The translations under genes were made by a program, and so were the position numbers. Source: Aestuariivita sp964402685 (GTDB lineage: Bacteria > Pseudomonadota > Alphaproteobacteria > Rhodobacterales > Rhodobacteraceae). Taken from it: DNA of 64,000 bases. Every line of letters starts with the position of its first letter. The first letter of the stretch is position 1. Positions 1 to 10,300 of the stretch are shown here, piece after piece. The stretch covers positions 1-64,000 of the forward strand of contig CAYODE010000002.1 in the NCBI GenBank assembly GCA_964402685.1, given 5' to 3'. A model generated the notes under the pieces. It did no database searches, had not been told where the DNA came from, and saw nothing but the letters and a program-made list of their open reading frames with translations.

Positions 1-907
1 ACGCGCCATGCTCCAGATAGCGGAATTCCTGCAGAGTTCCCTTTTCGACCAGCATAATTGTCATCGACCGGACATACATTGCGCCAATGCCCAATCCAAT
101 CGCGATCAGCAGGATATTTGTGGTCAGCGCAAAGGCCCCGATGACACCATCGAACGAGAAGCTGGCGTCGAGCACCTCTAGGTACAGGAACGCGCCCAAA
201 CCACCGCGTGCCCCGACCTGTGCCATCTCACTGGATTTGTAATCAAGAAACGTTCCCAGACCGTCGACCATTGTGAAAACCAAAAGGCCCATAATGGCAG
301 AAAACAAGAAGGTGGACTGAAAATGCCCTGGGAGGAAGTAGCAAATGATCAGCATGATCACGAGGACGATCGCAATCTCGAAACCTCGAACCGACCCACA
401 CATTCTGAGCCGTTTTTCCAGACCCACGATCCAATCGATTGATTTGTCCTCATCGACAAAAAACTTCAGCGCAACCATCATCAGGAACGTTCCACCAAAC
501 GCGGCGATGGACCCATGAGAGCTTTCGATAATGTGCGAGTATTCATCCGGATCCGACAGTGCGAGTCGCATCGCATCGAACGGATTAATCCACGCGAATA
601 TCGCAACGATGGCCAAGGGAAAGACGATCCTCATTCCAAAAACCGCGATGAGGATGCCCCAAGTTAGAAACCGTTGCCGCCAGACCGGCGTCATCTCTTC
701 AAGTTTGTTGGCATTCACGATCGCATTGTCGAAGGACAAGGCAATCTCCAGCGCTGCGAGGACTGTTCCGACCAAGAGGAACGAGATTACGCCTTTCGCC
801 GTTCCTTCGGTCGCCCATCCGAGCCAGCCCGACAAACCGAGACCAATAAAGGTCACGATCAGCGGCCATTTCAGGTAGGACAGGGTCGAACGTGGTCTTG
901 CGTTCAC
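1..907 (-). CDS. DUF475 (TerC-superfamily) integral membrane protein, cut by the window edge
   Basis: Only the first 302 codons are present; the 3' end lies beyond base 1. The start is a GTG at 907-905, three bases after the stop of the fused TRAP permease, and its ribosome site (GGGAGGA) lies across that stop, so translation is probably coupled. The protein is a multi-helix membrane protein with the DUF475/TerC motif EISLSFDNAIVNA near residue 55 and a second acidic motif, EVLDASFSFDGVIGAFA, near residue 260. Acidic residues in the membrane are typical of the TerC superfamily, whose members are linked to metal export or tellurite resistance. The transported ion cannot be told from sequence. 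Family assignment is from recalled motifs; the role in a TRAP operon is unknown. Confidence 0.82.
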   Translation of the reverse strand, partial: MNARPRSTLSYLKWPLIVTFIGLGLSGWLGWATEGTAKGVISFLLVGTVLAALEIALSFDNAIVNANKLEEMTPVWRQRFLTWGILIAVFGMRIVFPLAIVAIFAWINPFDAMRLALSDPDEYSHIIESSHGSIAAFGGTFLMMVALKFFVDEDKSIDWIVGLEKRLRMCGSVRGFEIAIVLVIMLIICYFLPGHFQSTFLFSAIMGLLVFTMVDGLGTFLDYKSSEMAQVGARGGLGAFLYLEVLDASFSFDGVIGAFALTTNILLIAIGLGIGAMYVRSMTIMLVEKGTLQEFRYLEHGA

Positions 908-910
908 CCC

Positions 911-3373
911 CTATCCTCCCATGACTTTGGGTAGCCAAAGCACAAGCTGCGGGAAGAGCAGCAGCAGGATCAGTCCAAAGAGCTGTACCAACATGAACTG
1001 CATCATGCCCAGATAGATGTCTTTCAGGTCCCAATTGGGCACGACACCCTTAAGGAAATAGGCCGAGAGAGCCACCGGCGGACTGAGCCAGGCTGTCTGC
1101 AAGTTCACAGCCACAAGTATGCCGAACCAAACCATCAGGTCATAGCGATCGAGACCATAGATATCGAGCGCCTGCACGGTGGGCAGCAGGATCGGGACAA
1201 CGATCAGAACGATCGGCACCCACTCCAGCGGCCAGCCCAGCAAAAAGATCAGGGCCATTACCAGCAGAAGGATTAGGAATGGCGCCATATCGAGGCCCAG
1301 GAGGATCTCAGTCATCATCCGCGGTGTGCCCAGCGCCGAGAATTGCGCGCCGAAGAAGTTGGACGCGGCCACAAGGAACATGATTAGAACGGTGATTTCC
1401 AACGCTTTGATCAGGCTGTCAAAGAAGCTGGGGAACGTGAACTTACGATACCCGATCGACAGAAGGATCGCACCAAATGCCCCCATCGCGGCAGCCTCGG
1501 CAGGCGTCGCAAAACCTAGAAGGATTGAGCCGAGCGCAAAGGAGATCAGGATCGTTGGCGGCATCAGGCCGGCAAAAAATTCATCCCAAAGCTCTGAGAA
1601 GTAGAAGTCTTTGTCGGCGCCCGCGCGATAGATGGGCGACGCGAGGAAGGCCAGCAAGACAGTGAAGCCTGCGAACACGATGGACCCTGTGGGCAGCCCT
1701 TCGCCGCTGTTCGCAAAGATCATGTAGATGTGAAACAGAACCGCCAACGGCAGGACAATCCGCAAAATTTGGACGTTGCGATATGCCGCGTAAGCGATGG
1801 CAACTGTGATCGCGAGCACGATCAAACCGCCAAAGGGGATCACGCCAAGGCTGCCCGACAACCCAAGACCAAAGACACGACATACCGTCAGGATACCGAG
1901 GCAGATCAAAGCGACTTCGGCTCCGTAATACTTCGAAGTGTCGGGTTGGTCATCTTCGCCCAGGATCGGACCTAGATCAGGGTTCAACCAGCACCGTCCG
2001 AGCGTATAGAGCAAGTAAAGCGAGGCCAGAAGCGCACCCGGGATGAAGGCTCCACGGAATAGATCAAGCGTGGATACTTCCAGCACAGGCCCCATCACGA
2101 TCAACATGATCGACGGTGGGATAAGAATGCCAAGCGTGCCGCCTGCCGTGATGGTCCCTGCAGCCAGTTGCACGTTGTAGCCAGACCGGCTCATTGTGGC
2201 ACCGGCCATAATGCCAAGCAACGTCACGGACGCGCCAACAATCCCTGTCGCCGCAGCAAAGATCGTGGACACAATCAAAACCGCGATGAACAAAGCGCCT
2301 CGAACGCGGGCCATGATCATTTGGATCGACGCAAACAGACGCTCCATCAAACCCGCCGATTCCATCACAATGCCCATCAATACAAAGAGAGGCACCGCCA
2401 TCAGCTGATCGTTCAACATGGTCGAGTTCGTGTTCAACGTCATCAACAGTGTGGTCAGCTTGAAGTTCGCACCCCAGATGCCGAAGACAAAGGCCAGGAA
2501 AACAAGCGTGAAAGAAATCGGGAACCCGATGAAAATCACAAACAGCATCGCACCCAGCATGATCAAACCAATGATCGGTTTGCTCAGCTCAGGCCGCGCG
2601 GACATGAGGTCAGTGAACCACGCGCCACCGGGTACAAGGTCAGGTGCGAAAATGGCCAAGGTCAGCCAAATGAGCCCAACAACATAGATCGGTAACGCAC
2701 GTACGAACCAACGTTCACGCTCTTTGCCCATCTTGTGAAAGGCCCGAAAAATCTCTGGTAGGCCTTGTAGGAGAAGGAGGAAGCCACCGATCGGCATGGC
2801 AATACGCGCGGGCCACAGGATCGGTTGCCACGCACTGTCCAGCGCCAACCGTTCGCCAGTTTCATAGGCCAGATACCAGTACTGCGCAGATACGACCGTG
2901 AAAAAGATCATAGATGGGATGAAGAACAACAGATACGCCGTCGCATCCACCGTCGCCTGCGTCTTGCTGCTCCAGTTCCGGTAGAGGAAGTCAGCCCGGA
3001 TGTGCACACCGCGCATCAAACCGTACCCGGCACCAGCCATCCATAACACGCCCGCAATCATGCGGCTGAGGTCATAGGCTTGCAGCGTTGGCCCCAAACC
3101 AAGGCTGCGCGCGATATCCTCGAACCCCGCATTTTGCAGGATGATGAAGCTGTTGCGTGAGAAGACCTCCCAAACCACGATCGCGATCAAGGGCACCATC
3201 ATCAATGCAATGATCTGACCTGCCCGATAGTTGATGACATCGATGGCCGCCGTGATCGGGCGCTGCCAGGCTGTCATGTCCTCCGGTGTCTCTCCGGGCG
3301 CTTCCGCCCGCCGCTCCGCGATCAGCTCGTCAGCAATCTCGAGGTCTTCTGGATTCGGTTCGTCGGCCGCCAT
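911..3373 (-). CDS. Fused TRAP transporter permease, small (DctQ) plus large (DctM) subunit
   Basis: This 820-residue protein joins both membrane parts of a TRAP (tripartite ATP-independent periplasmic) transporter. Residues about 40-210 form a four-helix DctQ-like part with a conserved Trp-rich helix; from about 270 a DctM-like part begins (GFPISFTLVFLAF) with the family's TPAEAAAMGAFGA and GWPLEWVPI motifs. DctQM fusions are usually near 620 residues. The excess lies in the middle of DctM (about 460-600), where extra hydrophobic segments surround an acidic linker (GEDDQPDTSKYYG). The ATG at 3373 has a GGGGGGA ribosome site. It follows the binding-protein gene across a hairpin and would carry the imported solute across the inner membrane with sodium or proton flow. 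Substrate unknown. Confidence 0.9.
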   Translation of the reverse strand: MAADEPNPEDLEIADELIAERRAEAPGETPEDMTAWQRPITAAIDVINYRAGQIIALMMVPLIAIVVWEVFSRNSFIILQNAGFEDIARSLGLGPTLQAYDLSRMIAGVLWMAGAGYGLMRGVHIRADFLYRNWSSKTQATVDATAYLLFFIPSMIFFTVVSAQYWYLAYETGERLALDSAWQPILWPARIAMPIGGFLLLLQGLPEIFRAFHKMGKERERWFVRALPIYVVGLIWLTLAIFAPDLVPGGAWFTDLMSARPELSKPIIGLIMLGAMLFVIFIGFPISFTLVFLAFVFGIWGANFKLTTLLMTLNTNSTMLNDQLMAVPLFVLMGIVMESAGLMERLFASIQMIMARVRGALFIAVLIVSTIFAAATGIVGASVTLLGIMAGATMSRSGYNVQLAAGTITAGGTLGILIPPSIMLIVMGPVLEVSTLDLFRGAFIPGALLASLYLLYTLGRCWLNPDLGPILGEDDQPDTSKYYGAEVALICLGILTVCRVFGLGLSGSLGVIPFGGLIVLAITVAIAYAAYRNVQILRIVLPLAVLFHIYMIFANSGEGLPTGSIVFAGFTVLLAFLASPIYRAGADKDFYFSELWDEFFAGLMPPTILISFALGSILLGFATPAEAAAMGAFGAILLSIGYRKFTFPSFFDSLIKALEITVLIMFLVAASNFFGAQFSALGTPRMMTEILLGLDMAPFLILLLVMALIFLLGWPLEWVPIVLIVVPILLPTVQALDIYGLDRYDLMVWFGILVAVNLQTAWLSPPVALSAYFLKGVVPNWDLKDIYLGMMQFMLVQLFGLILLLLFPQLVLWLPKVMGG

Positions 3374-3455
3374 GTTGGTGTCCCCCCATTCGAAAACAGC
3401 CCTCTGTATTGAGGCCGCTTACCAATAAGATTCAGATCAAAGCGAAATGGATGAT

Positions 3456-3485
3456 GCCCGCCTCGGAGACTTCTCCAAGGCGGGC
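3456..3485 (-). terminator. Hairpin between TRAP binding-protein and permease genes
   Basis: The arms GCCCGCCT (3456-3463) and AGGCGGGC (3478-3485) pair perfectly, and the inner GGAG/CTCC extends the stem over a four-base loop. No clear run of T follows on the minus strand, so it may act as a 3' stabiliser or partial attenuator more than a full terminator. It would let the binding protein be made in excess over the permease. Confidence 0.6.
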
Positions 3486-3493
3486 AAGCGCAT

Positions 3494-4588
3494 TTACTTC
3501 AGCGTGTCAGCGAAGGCACGGCCAAGGTTCGCGTTCGAAGTCTGAGCGCCAGCCCAGAATGGAACTGCGATCTCAGCAAAGTCCTTTTGCGACTGCCAAA
3601 CTTCCGCGAAGAACTCGTTTTCGTCCGCAGCTGCTTGCAGCGCCGAGTTCGCAGCTGCCGAGTACTCGGTGAAGTAGTCAGCAGGTGTATCTTCGAGGAT
3701 GACCCCGTGGTTGTCGGTGAGGTCTTTCAGCGCCTTACCGTTTTCGAAGATGCGGTAGGACAGCGACTTGGACAGTGACGCGTTTGCCGCGACTTCCAAC
3801 GCCTTCTTCTCGGTATCGGTCAAGCTGTTATAGAAGTCGAGATTGACATACATGTCAGCGTTCACCGTGACCTGGTGCAGGCCTTGCAGATAGTAGTGCT
3901 TCAGCACTTTTTGGAAACCGAACACCGAGTCAGGCTTAGGGCAGCACCATTCTGCGGCGTCAATCGTACCCTTTTCCAGGGCTGGCAGAATGTCACCACC
4001 ACCCATGGCAACGGCTGGAACGCCGATGTCAGCATAGGCTGCGCCAACCATGCCTGGAGGTGCGCGGAACCGCATCTGACGGAAGTCATCCATCGACTCG
4101 ATCGGCTCTGGGAACCAACCCAGTGCTTCGGGGCCCACTGGCTGCAGCATGAAGCCTTTGACGTTCACGCCCATTTCTGTCCAAAGCCGGTCATAAAGCT
4201 CTTTACCGCCGCCATACTGGAACCAGCTCAGGAACGCGATGTTATCAAGACCGACACCGGCCCCGGCAACAGGCGCGCCGAACAGGTTTGCTGCAACGTG
4301 CTTGCCGCCCCAGTAGTGGGTCCATGCAAAGCCACCTTCGACGAGACCAGCGTCGACCGCGTCCATGATGTCACGTGGGCCAACAATGGCGCCCGCTGGC
4401 AGAACTTCGATGGTCAGCGAACCACCTGTCAACGCCGCGACGTCTTTGCCGAACTCGTTCAGCATATAGACTTCGTCAGCGGTGTTCGGCAGAACGGATT
4501 GAATGCGCAGGACTTTTTCAGCCATAGCGCTCGTGGCGGTCAGTGCAAACGCAGTCGCGCACACAGCCACTGTTTTTAGGTTAATCAT
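3494..4588 (-). CDS. dctP: TRAP transporter solute-binding protein (DctP family)
   Basis: A 364-residue periplasmic binding protein with a Sec signal peptide (hydrophobic stretch ending in SAMA at about residue 23, cleavage before EKVLR). The mature part has the DctP pattern: a Gly-rich WTHYWGGKH segment, LGWFPEPIESMDDF, the family's FRAPPGM arginine region that usually clamps a carboxylate, and GGGDILPALEKGTIDAAEW. It resembles the subgroup annotated as mannitol/chloroaromatic-type, but the true ligand cannot be read from sequence. The start is supported by AGGGAGGA just upstream. It lies between the GMC oxidoreductase gene and the permease gene, so the ligand may be an alcohol or a precursor of one (inference). 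Confidence 0.93.
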   Translation of the reverse strand: MINLKTVAVCATAFALTATSAMAEKVLRIQSVLPNTADEVYMLNEFGKDVAALTGGSLTIEVLPAGAIVGPRDIMDAVDAGLVEGGFAWTHYWGGKHVAANLFGAPVAGAGVGLDNIAFLSWFQYGGGKELYDRLWTEMGVNVKGFMLQPVGPEALGWFPEPIESMDDFRQMRFRAPPGMVGAAYADIGVPAVAMGGGDILPALEKGTIDAAEWCCPKPDSVFGFQKVLKHYYLQGLHQVTVNADMYVNLDFYNSLTDTEKKALEVAANASLSKSLSYRIFENGKALKDLTDNHGVILEDTPADYFTEYSAAANSALQAAADENEFFAEVWQSQKDFAEIAVPFWAGAQTSNANLGRAFADTLK

Positions 4589-4707
4589 GTGTTTCCTCCC
4601 TAAGGTTTTGCCTTCTGAATTCTTATTGTGCGTCTCAGGAGCGAAGGCTAAGGCCCCCGACGCTCATTCAAAATCGTAGACACATCTCCTTTGCTCCGGA
4701 GCTGAAA

Positions 4708-6309
4708 TCATGCATACGCGTCCTCCAACACGAGATCGCTTGCTTTCTCTCCAATCATAATTGCAGGTGCGTTTGTGTTCCCACTCACAATCCGCGGCAT
4801 GATAGATGCATCCGCGACGCGCAAACCTTTCAAACCACGGACGCGCAGTCGAGGGTCGACAACGGCCATCTTGTCAGTACCCATCTTGCAGGTTCCAGTT
4901 GGGTGATAAATCGTTACCGCGGAGCGCCGCGCCCAATCGAGTGTGGCATCTTCATCCTCCAAGGCGACGTCCTCGCCAGGTGCGTATTCCTCGGTCACGT
5001 GAGATTTGAGCGGTTCAAACTGCGCAATCCGTCGCGCCACCTGAATTCCCCGCACAATCGTGCGGCAATCCGTTTCCGTCGCCAGGTAATTTGGATGGAT
5101 TTCCGGGTGATCCTCCATCCGCGCAGAACGAAGCGACAAATGCCCTGCACTTTCGGGTCTCAATTGAAGAACTGAGGCAGTAAAGGCTGAAAACGGGTGT
5201 GGGCCGTTAACTGCCGCATCGGCGCTAAAGGGTTGAATGTGGAACTGAATATCGGGCGTTTCGAGATGATCCGCGGTCTTGAGGAATCCGACCCCAAGAC
5301 TGGCCGCCATCGTCATCGGCCCTGTCTGCGTCAGCAGGTATCTCAACCCAATCAATGCTTGCTTAACGAAATTGTCTGTTTCCACATTGATGGTGCTGAG
5401 GTCCGTTTTGAAAATCGGGCGCGCCTGAAGGTGATCCTGCAGGTTCTTGCCAACGCCACCGAGCTCGGCTTTGACCTCGATCCCATGGGCGCGCAATTCA
5501 TCGGGGTCGCCAACACCTGACAACATCAGGATTTGCGGTGATCCGATCGCCCCCGCACTCAGTATGATTTCCTTCCGTGCCCGGATTTCCGTCATTTTGC
5601 CTTTGATCTTGGCGTGCACGGCGACCGCGCGCTTGTCCTGGATAACGACTTTTTCGGTTTGGGCGTCCGTTATGATCTCGAGATTGCTACGACCGCGCGC
5701 GGGCTTTAAATAAGCCACTGCAGACGAACAGCGCCGTCCGCCGACCATTGTCAGCTGAAAATGCCCCACACCTTCTTGATCCGCGCCGTTGTAGTCAGGA
5801 TTCGGTTTGTATCCGGCGCTCACAGCAGCATCGATCCAGTGATCAACAATCTCCCTCGATAACCGGGAGGATTGCACGGATAGAGGTCCGTCCGTACCGC
5901 GAAGCTCGCTGCGCCCCTCCCCTTTCCAGGTTTCCGACCGTTTGAAGTAGGGCAAAACGTCATCCCATGACCAGCCGGTGCAGCCAAGTTGCGCCCAACC
6001 GTCATAGTCTTGCGGTTGCCCCCGGACGTAGAGCAATCCGTTGATGGACGACGATCCGCCCAAAACACGACCGCGCGGCCATGGGATTGAACGCCCGGCA
6101 ATGCCGTCATCCTCTTCGGTTCGATACCGCCAGTCAGTTCCGGGGTTTCCCATGGTTCGGAAATAGCCAACCGGAATGTGGATCCATGGATTTGTATCGC
6201 GCGGACCAGCTTCCAAAAGAGCGACGGAATAGCGGCCATCGCTCGACAATCTATTTGCCAAAGCGCACCCGGCTGAACCGGCACCGACAACGATGAAGTC
6301 GAACTCCAT
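4708..6309 (-). CDS. GMC-family FAD oxidoreductase (choline-dehydrogenase-like)
   Basis: A 533-residue flavoprotein of the glucose-methanol-choline oxidoreductase family. It starts with the FAD-binding GAGSAGCALANRL motif near residue 9, has the GMC signature around RGRVLGGSSSINGLLYVRG (about 80-100), the second signature GAIGSPQILMLSGVG near 255, and the C-terminal HPTGTCKMG and NTNAPAIMIGEKA segments with the catalytic His. Such enzymes oxidise primary or aryl alcohols to aldehydes. The ATG at 6309 is preferred over the GTG at 6312 because GGGAG lies at a better distance. It heads the operon with the TRAP genes and faces the IclR regulator, so it probably acts on the imported solute. Substrate unknown; choline itself is not demonstrated. 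Confidence 0.93.
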   Translation of the reverse strand: MEFDFIVVGAGSAGCALANRLSSDGRYSVALLEAGPRDTNPWIHIPVGYFRTMGNPGTDWRYRTEEDDGIAGRSIPWPRGRVLGGSSSINGLLYVRGQPQDYDGWAQLGCTGWSWDDVLPYFKRSETWKGEGRSELRGTDGPLSVQSSRLSREIVDHWIDAAVSAGYKPNPDYNGADQEGVGHFQLTMVGGRRCSSAVAYLKPARGRSNLEIITDAQTEKVVIQDKRAVAVHAKIKGKMTEIRARKEIILSAGAIGSPQILMLSGVGDPDELRAHGIEVKAELGGVGKNLQDHLQARPIFKTDLSTINVETDNFVKQALIGLRYLLTQTGPMTMAASLGVGFLKTADHLETPDIQFHIQPFSADAAVNGPHPFSAFTASVLQLRPESAGHLSLRSARMEDHPEIHPNYLATETDCRTIVRGIQVARRIAQFEPLKSHVTEEYAPGEDVALEDEDATLDWARRSAVTIYHPTGTCKMGTDKMAVVDPRLRVRGLKGLRVADASIMPRIVSGNTNAPAIMIGEKASDLVLEDAYA

Positions 6310-6330
6310 CACTCTCCCTTATTAATTATT

Positions 6331-6345
6331 GAGACTTTTGGTCTC
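6331..6345. promoter_or_regulatory. Candidate IclR operator in the divergent promoter region
   Basis: A perfect dyad, GAGAC-TTTTG-GTCTC, sits between the GMC oxidoreductase and IclR genes, 21 bases upstream of the former start. IclR-type regulators commonly bind pseudopalindromes of about 15 bases in such divergent regions. The half-site TGAGAC recurs (minus strand, about 4633-4638) upstream of the TRAP binding-protein gene. Binding is inferred. Confidence 0.5.
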
Positions 6346-6417
6346 GATTTTTGTTATTTGGAACGCTACAAGAAAAGTTATGAATTACAAACACCAAATT
6401 GACTTTCGCTAGATTCA

Positions 6418-7179
6418 ATGGCGGAAGAAGAGCGGATACCGACGACCCTGAGAACGCTTTTGATCCTGGAAACCCTGGGGAAAAGTGATCATCCGATGAC
6501 GGCGACCGAGATAAACGCGCACCTGGGATTACCCAAACAATCGATCCACCGACTGTGCACTTCTCTGGAATCAGATGGCTTCCTGACACGGCTCGGCGAC
6601 TCGCGCAAATATGTACCGTCGCGTCGGATGCGCGAGCTGGGCTCTGGCCTATTGTTCAACTCAAGGAACCATATCGCACGGCGACAGATCCTGATGGATG
6701 TCGCAAAAGAGGTTCGGGAAACCGTCAATTTCGTTGTCCCAGAAGACGCCGGCATGAGCTATGTAGATCGGGTTGAAACAGATTGGGCGTTTCAAATCCA
6801 ACTCCCTATCGGGACCCATGTGCCGTTTCACTGTACAGCCAGCGGGAAGTGTTTTCTTGCCAGTTTGAAGCCGGGCGCACGCATCAGGTTCGTCCATGCT
6901 CTGGATCTCACCGGTTTGACCCGCGCAACGAAAACGGATGTGGACGTTCTTATTGAGGATTTGGATGCCATCAACGAACGCGGATACTCTTTGGATGAAG
7001 AAGAGTTCCTGGACGGCATGGTGGCCATCGCCGTCCCAGTCACAGATGCTGATGGTCGATACGTGGCCTCACTGGCCTTTCATGGTCCGACACAGCGATT
7101 GAAGATCACCGATGCGATCGCGAAAAAGGGCGTCCTGCAAGAGGCCGCTTTGAAATTGAGGTCCGCCCTTTTCGACTAA
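6418..7179 (+). CDS. IclR-family transcriptional regulator
   Basis: A 253-residue regulator. Residues 1-75 form the winged helix-turn-helix typical of IclR proteins (LLILETLGKSDHPMTATEINAHLG, then a recognition helix KQSIHRLCTSLESDGFL), followed by an effector-binding domain with HCTASGKCFLASL and an LDGMVAIAVPV segment near the end. The effector is unknown. It is transcribed away from the GMC/TRAP operon, which it most likely controls. No strong ribosome site precedes the ATG at 6418, but the protein begins at the family's usual point, so a leaderless or weakly initiated message is possible. Confidence 0.94.
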   Translation: MAEEERIPTTLRTLLILETLGKSDHPMTATEINAHLGLPKQSIHRLCTSLESDGFLTRLGDSRKYVPSRRMRELGSGLLFNSRNHIARRQILMDVAKEVRETVNFVVPEDAGMSYVDRVETDWAFQIQLPIGTHVPFHCTASGKCFLASLKPGARIRFVHALDLTGLTRATKTDVDVLIEDLDAINERGYSLDEEEFLDGMVAIAVPVTDADGRYVASLAFHGPTQRLKITDAIAKKGVLQEAALKLRSALFD

Positions 7180-7364
7180 CGGAGCGGTTCCTGACTTTGC
7201 GCGTCCAGAACGGCGAGGCCGTAACAGTCTTCAAATGATCATGACGAACCGAGACTCGCGACCCAGATTGGAGCGTTCGCACGCTAAGAACAGTGCAAAT
7301 ACCCTGACTGAACAATTCTGACTCACGTCAGCTCCTCACCCCATCGCAATGCTTGAGGCCAAGA

Positions 7365-10300
7365 TCACACTGTTTGTGTCGTCACGCGTAGTGGAAACAA
7401 CCTGCGCAATAGAACGTAGAAAACTGGCGTAAAGAACAATCCCAAAAGCGTTACGCCGGACATCCCGAAAAACACTGCAGTTCCAAGCGCTTGACGCATT
7501 TCTGAGCCCGGACCAGTTGCAATCATGAGCGGCAAAACACCAAGGATGAAGGCAAAGGCTGTCATCAGGATCGGACGTAGGCGCAATTGGCTCGCTTCGA
7601 CGGCAGCGTCCACAGGGTTGAGACCGCGGTCCTCTTGCGCTTGCTTTGCGAATTCCACAATGAGGATGGCGTTTTTGGCTGCCAATCCGACCAGAACGAT
7701 GAGACCCACCTGGGTCAGGATGTTGTTGTCCATACCGCGTAGCATCACGCCGCCCAACGCCCCCAGTACCGCCAGCGGAACGATTAAGATAATGGCAACC
7801 GGCAGCACCCAACTTTCATAGAGTGCGGCAAGGAAAAGGAATGCGAACAGAACCGAAAAGGCGAATATGTAAACAGCCGTATCACCTTGGTTACGTTCCT
7901 GAAGCGCAAGTTCTGTCCATTCATAATCGATGCCAGGCGGCATGAGGCTTTCCGCAAGCTCTTCCATCGCGACCAGGGCCTGTCCGGTTGACACACCGGG
8001 TGCAGCGGACCCCTGCACCGGTACGGAAACCAGCTGGTTGTACCGCTGCACCAAAGAGGGCCCTGCCGTTTCTTGAACCGTTACCAACGTGCCTAACGGG
8101 ACCAATGCGCCTGTCGCGGAACGCACGCGCAGATTTCTGATATCGCTTTCGTTCAATCGGAACTGCTCATCGGCTTGTGCCCGCACTTGGAACAGCCGCC
8201 CAAACGCGTTGAAATCATTCACATAGGCCGAGCCGAGATTGACGGAAAGTGCTTCGAATATCGCACCGATTGGCACATTCAGCATCTGAGCACGTACGCG
8301 ATCGATTTCGAGAAAGAACTGTGGCGACCCTGCTGAGAACGTGGTGAAGACACCTTGCACCTGGTCAGAACCCCCTGCGCTTCCCATGACGGCGTAGGCA
8401 GTGCCCAGCACCCGGGCCATATCGGCAGTTTCGGTATCCTGCAGCTGCAGCTTGAACCCACCGCCATTGCCGACGCCCCGCACAGAGGGTGGCGCGATTG
8501 CGATGATAAACGCTTCGCGCAACACCTGCATGCGGCCAAAAAGCTGACCGACGATGGCGCCAGCGGTCAACCCGCTTTCCAACCGATCCTCAAACGGCTC
8601 AAAAGTTGTAAAAATCACACCCTGATTGCTTGCGTTGGTGAAAGTCGCTCCAGAAAAGCCAGCGAAACCGACCGCGTTTGTGACTCCGGGCGTTTCAAGC
8701 GCAATTTCGGTGGCTTGTTGAATGATGGCATCGGTCCGGTCCAGAGCCGCTCCATCAGGCAACTGAACAACGACAATCGCATAACCTTGGTCCGCATCCG
8801 GGATAAACCCGGTGGGGACCTGAGTATTCAGCCAATATGTCGCGCCCAAGAGCCCGGAAAAGGCCACCAGGCAGAGCATGATGGCGCCGTAAGTGCTTAC
8901 TAACACACGTACCAGGCGCCCATACCCTCGCGAAATTGCGTCGAAACCACGATTAAATCCATTTGACAGGACCGCCAAAGGGTTGCGCGATGGCACCTCA
9001 GCATGTGGGCGCAAGATTGCGGCGGCCAATGCCGGGGATAAGCTGAGCGAATTGATCGTGGATAGTACCGTCGCAACCGAGATCGTCACAGCAAATTGGC
9101 GGTAAAACTGCCCAGTGATCCCAGGCACGAGTGCAGCTGGTACAAACACCGCGATGAGCACAAGCGACGTACCGATCACGGCATTCTGTACTTCATCCAT
9201 GGTTTGAGCAGACGCTTCACGCGGGTTCATACCATTGCGAATGTTCCGCTCGACATTCTCCACTACAACAATGGCGTCATCGACCACGATCCCGATGGCG
9301 AGGATCAGACCGAACAAAGTCAGTAAGTTGAGCGAGTAGCCCAGCGCGTACATCACGGCGAACGTGCCGATCAAAGAGACAGGTATCGCAAGAAGTGGAA
9401 TAATTGCCGTGCGCCAGCTTTGCAGAAAAACGACTATGACAATAATCACTAAGAGCACTGCCTCGAACAGCGTCTGATACACAGCATTCACCGATGCCGC
9501 GATGAACTCGGTCGGGTTGTAGACGACCTGGTATTCGAGGCCTGGAGGGAAGTCCTTAGACACCTCCTCCATCACGCCGATAATCTCATCGGCTGAATCT
9601 AGCGCGTTCGAGCCCGGCCGCTGGAAGATGCCCAAAGCCACGGCTGGCTTGTTGTTGAGATATGAATTGGTGACATATGAACGTGCGCCGATTTCCACAC
9701 GTGCCACATCGCGTACACGCACAACCCGACCGTCTTCTGTCGATTTGATTATGACGCGACCAAACTCTCGTGGATCTTCGAGCCGCCCTTGGGTCGTTAT
9801 CGTCACCTCGAACGCGCTATCGGCACGGTTTGGCGGCGCGCCAAGCGAACCCCCGGAAACCTGCACGTTCTGTTCACGCAACGCAGCGACCACGTCTCCT
9901 GCCGTCAGACCCAGCGATCCAAGGCGATCGGGATCAAGCCAAACGCGCGCAGAAAACTCCCGCTCCCCAAAAATGAGCAGATCGCCAACCCCGTCTAGGC
10001 GGACAAGCTGGTCGCGCACCCGCGACCGCGCATAGTTGGATACATAAAGCTGATCGAAAGTCGCGTCGGGCGACAACATATGCACGACCATCATCAGGTC
10101 AGGCGACGACTTGGTTGTCGTGACGCCCAACGCACGGACTTCTTCCGGCAGACGTGGCTCGGCAACTGAAACGCGGTTTTGCACCAACACTTGAGCCGCA
10201 TCGAGGTCGGTACCAAGCTCGAACGTAATGGTCAGCGCCATCGATCCATCTGCGGTCGAATACGAAGACATGTAAAGCATGTCTTCGACCCCGTTAATCT

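Noticed and set aside
2168..2695. Long opposite-strand frames inside the TRAP permease and other genes
   Set aside because: They are antisense shadows of well-supported genes with low-complexity, highly charged translations and no family match.
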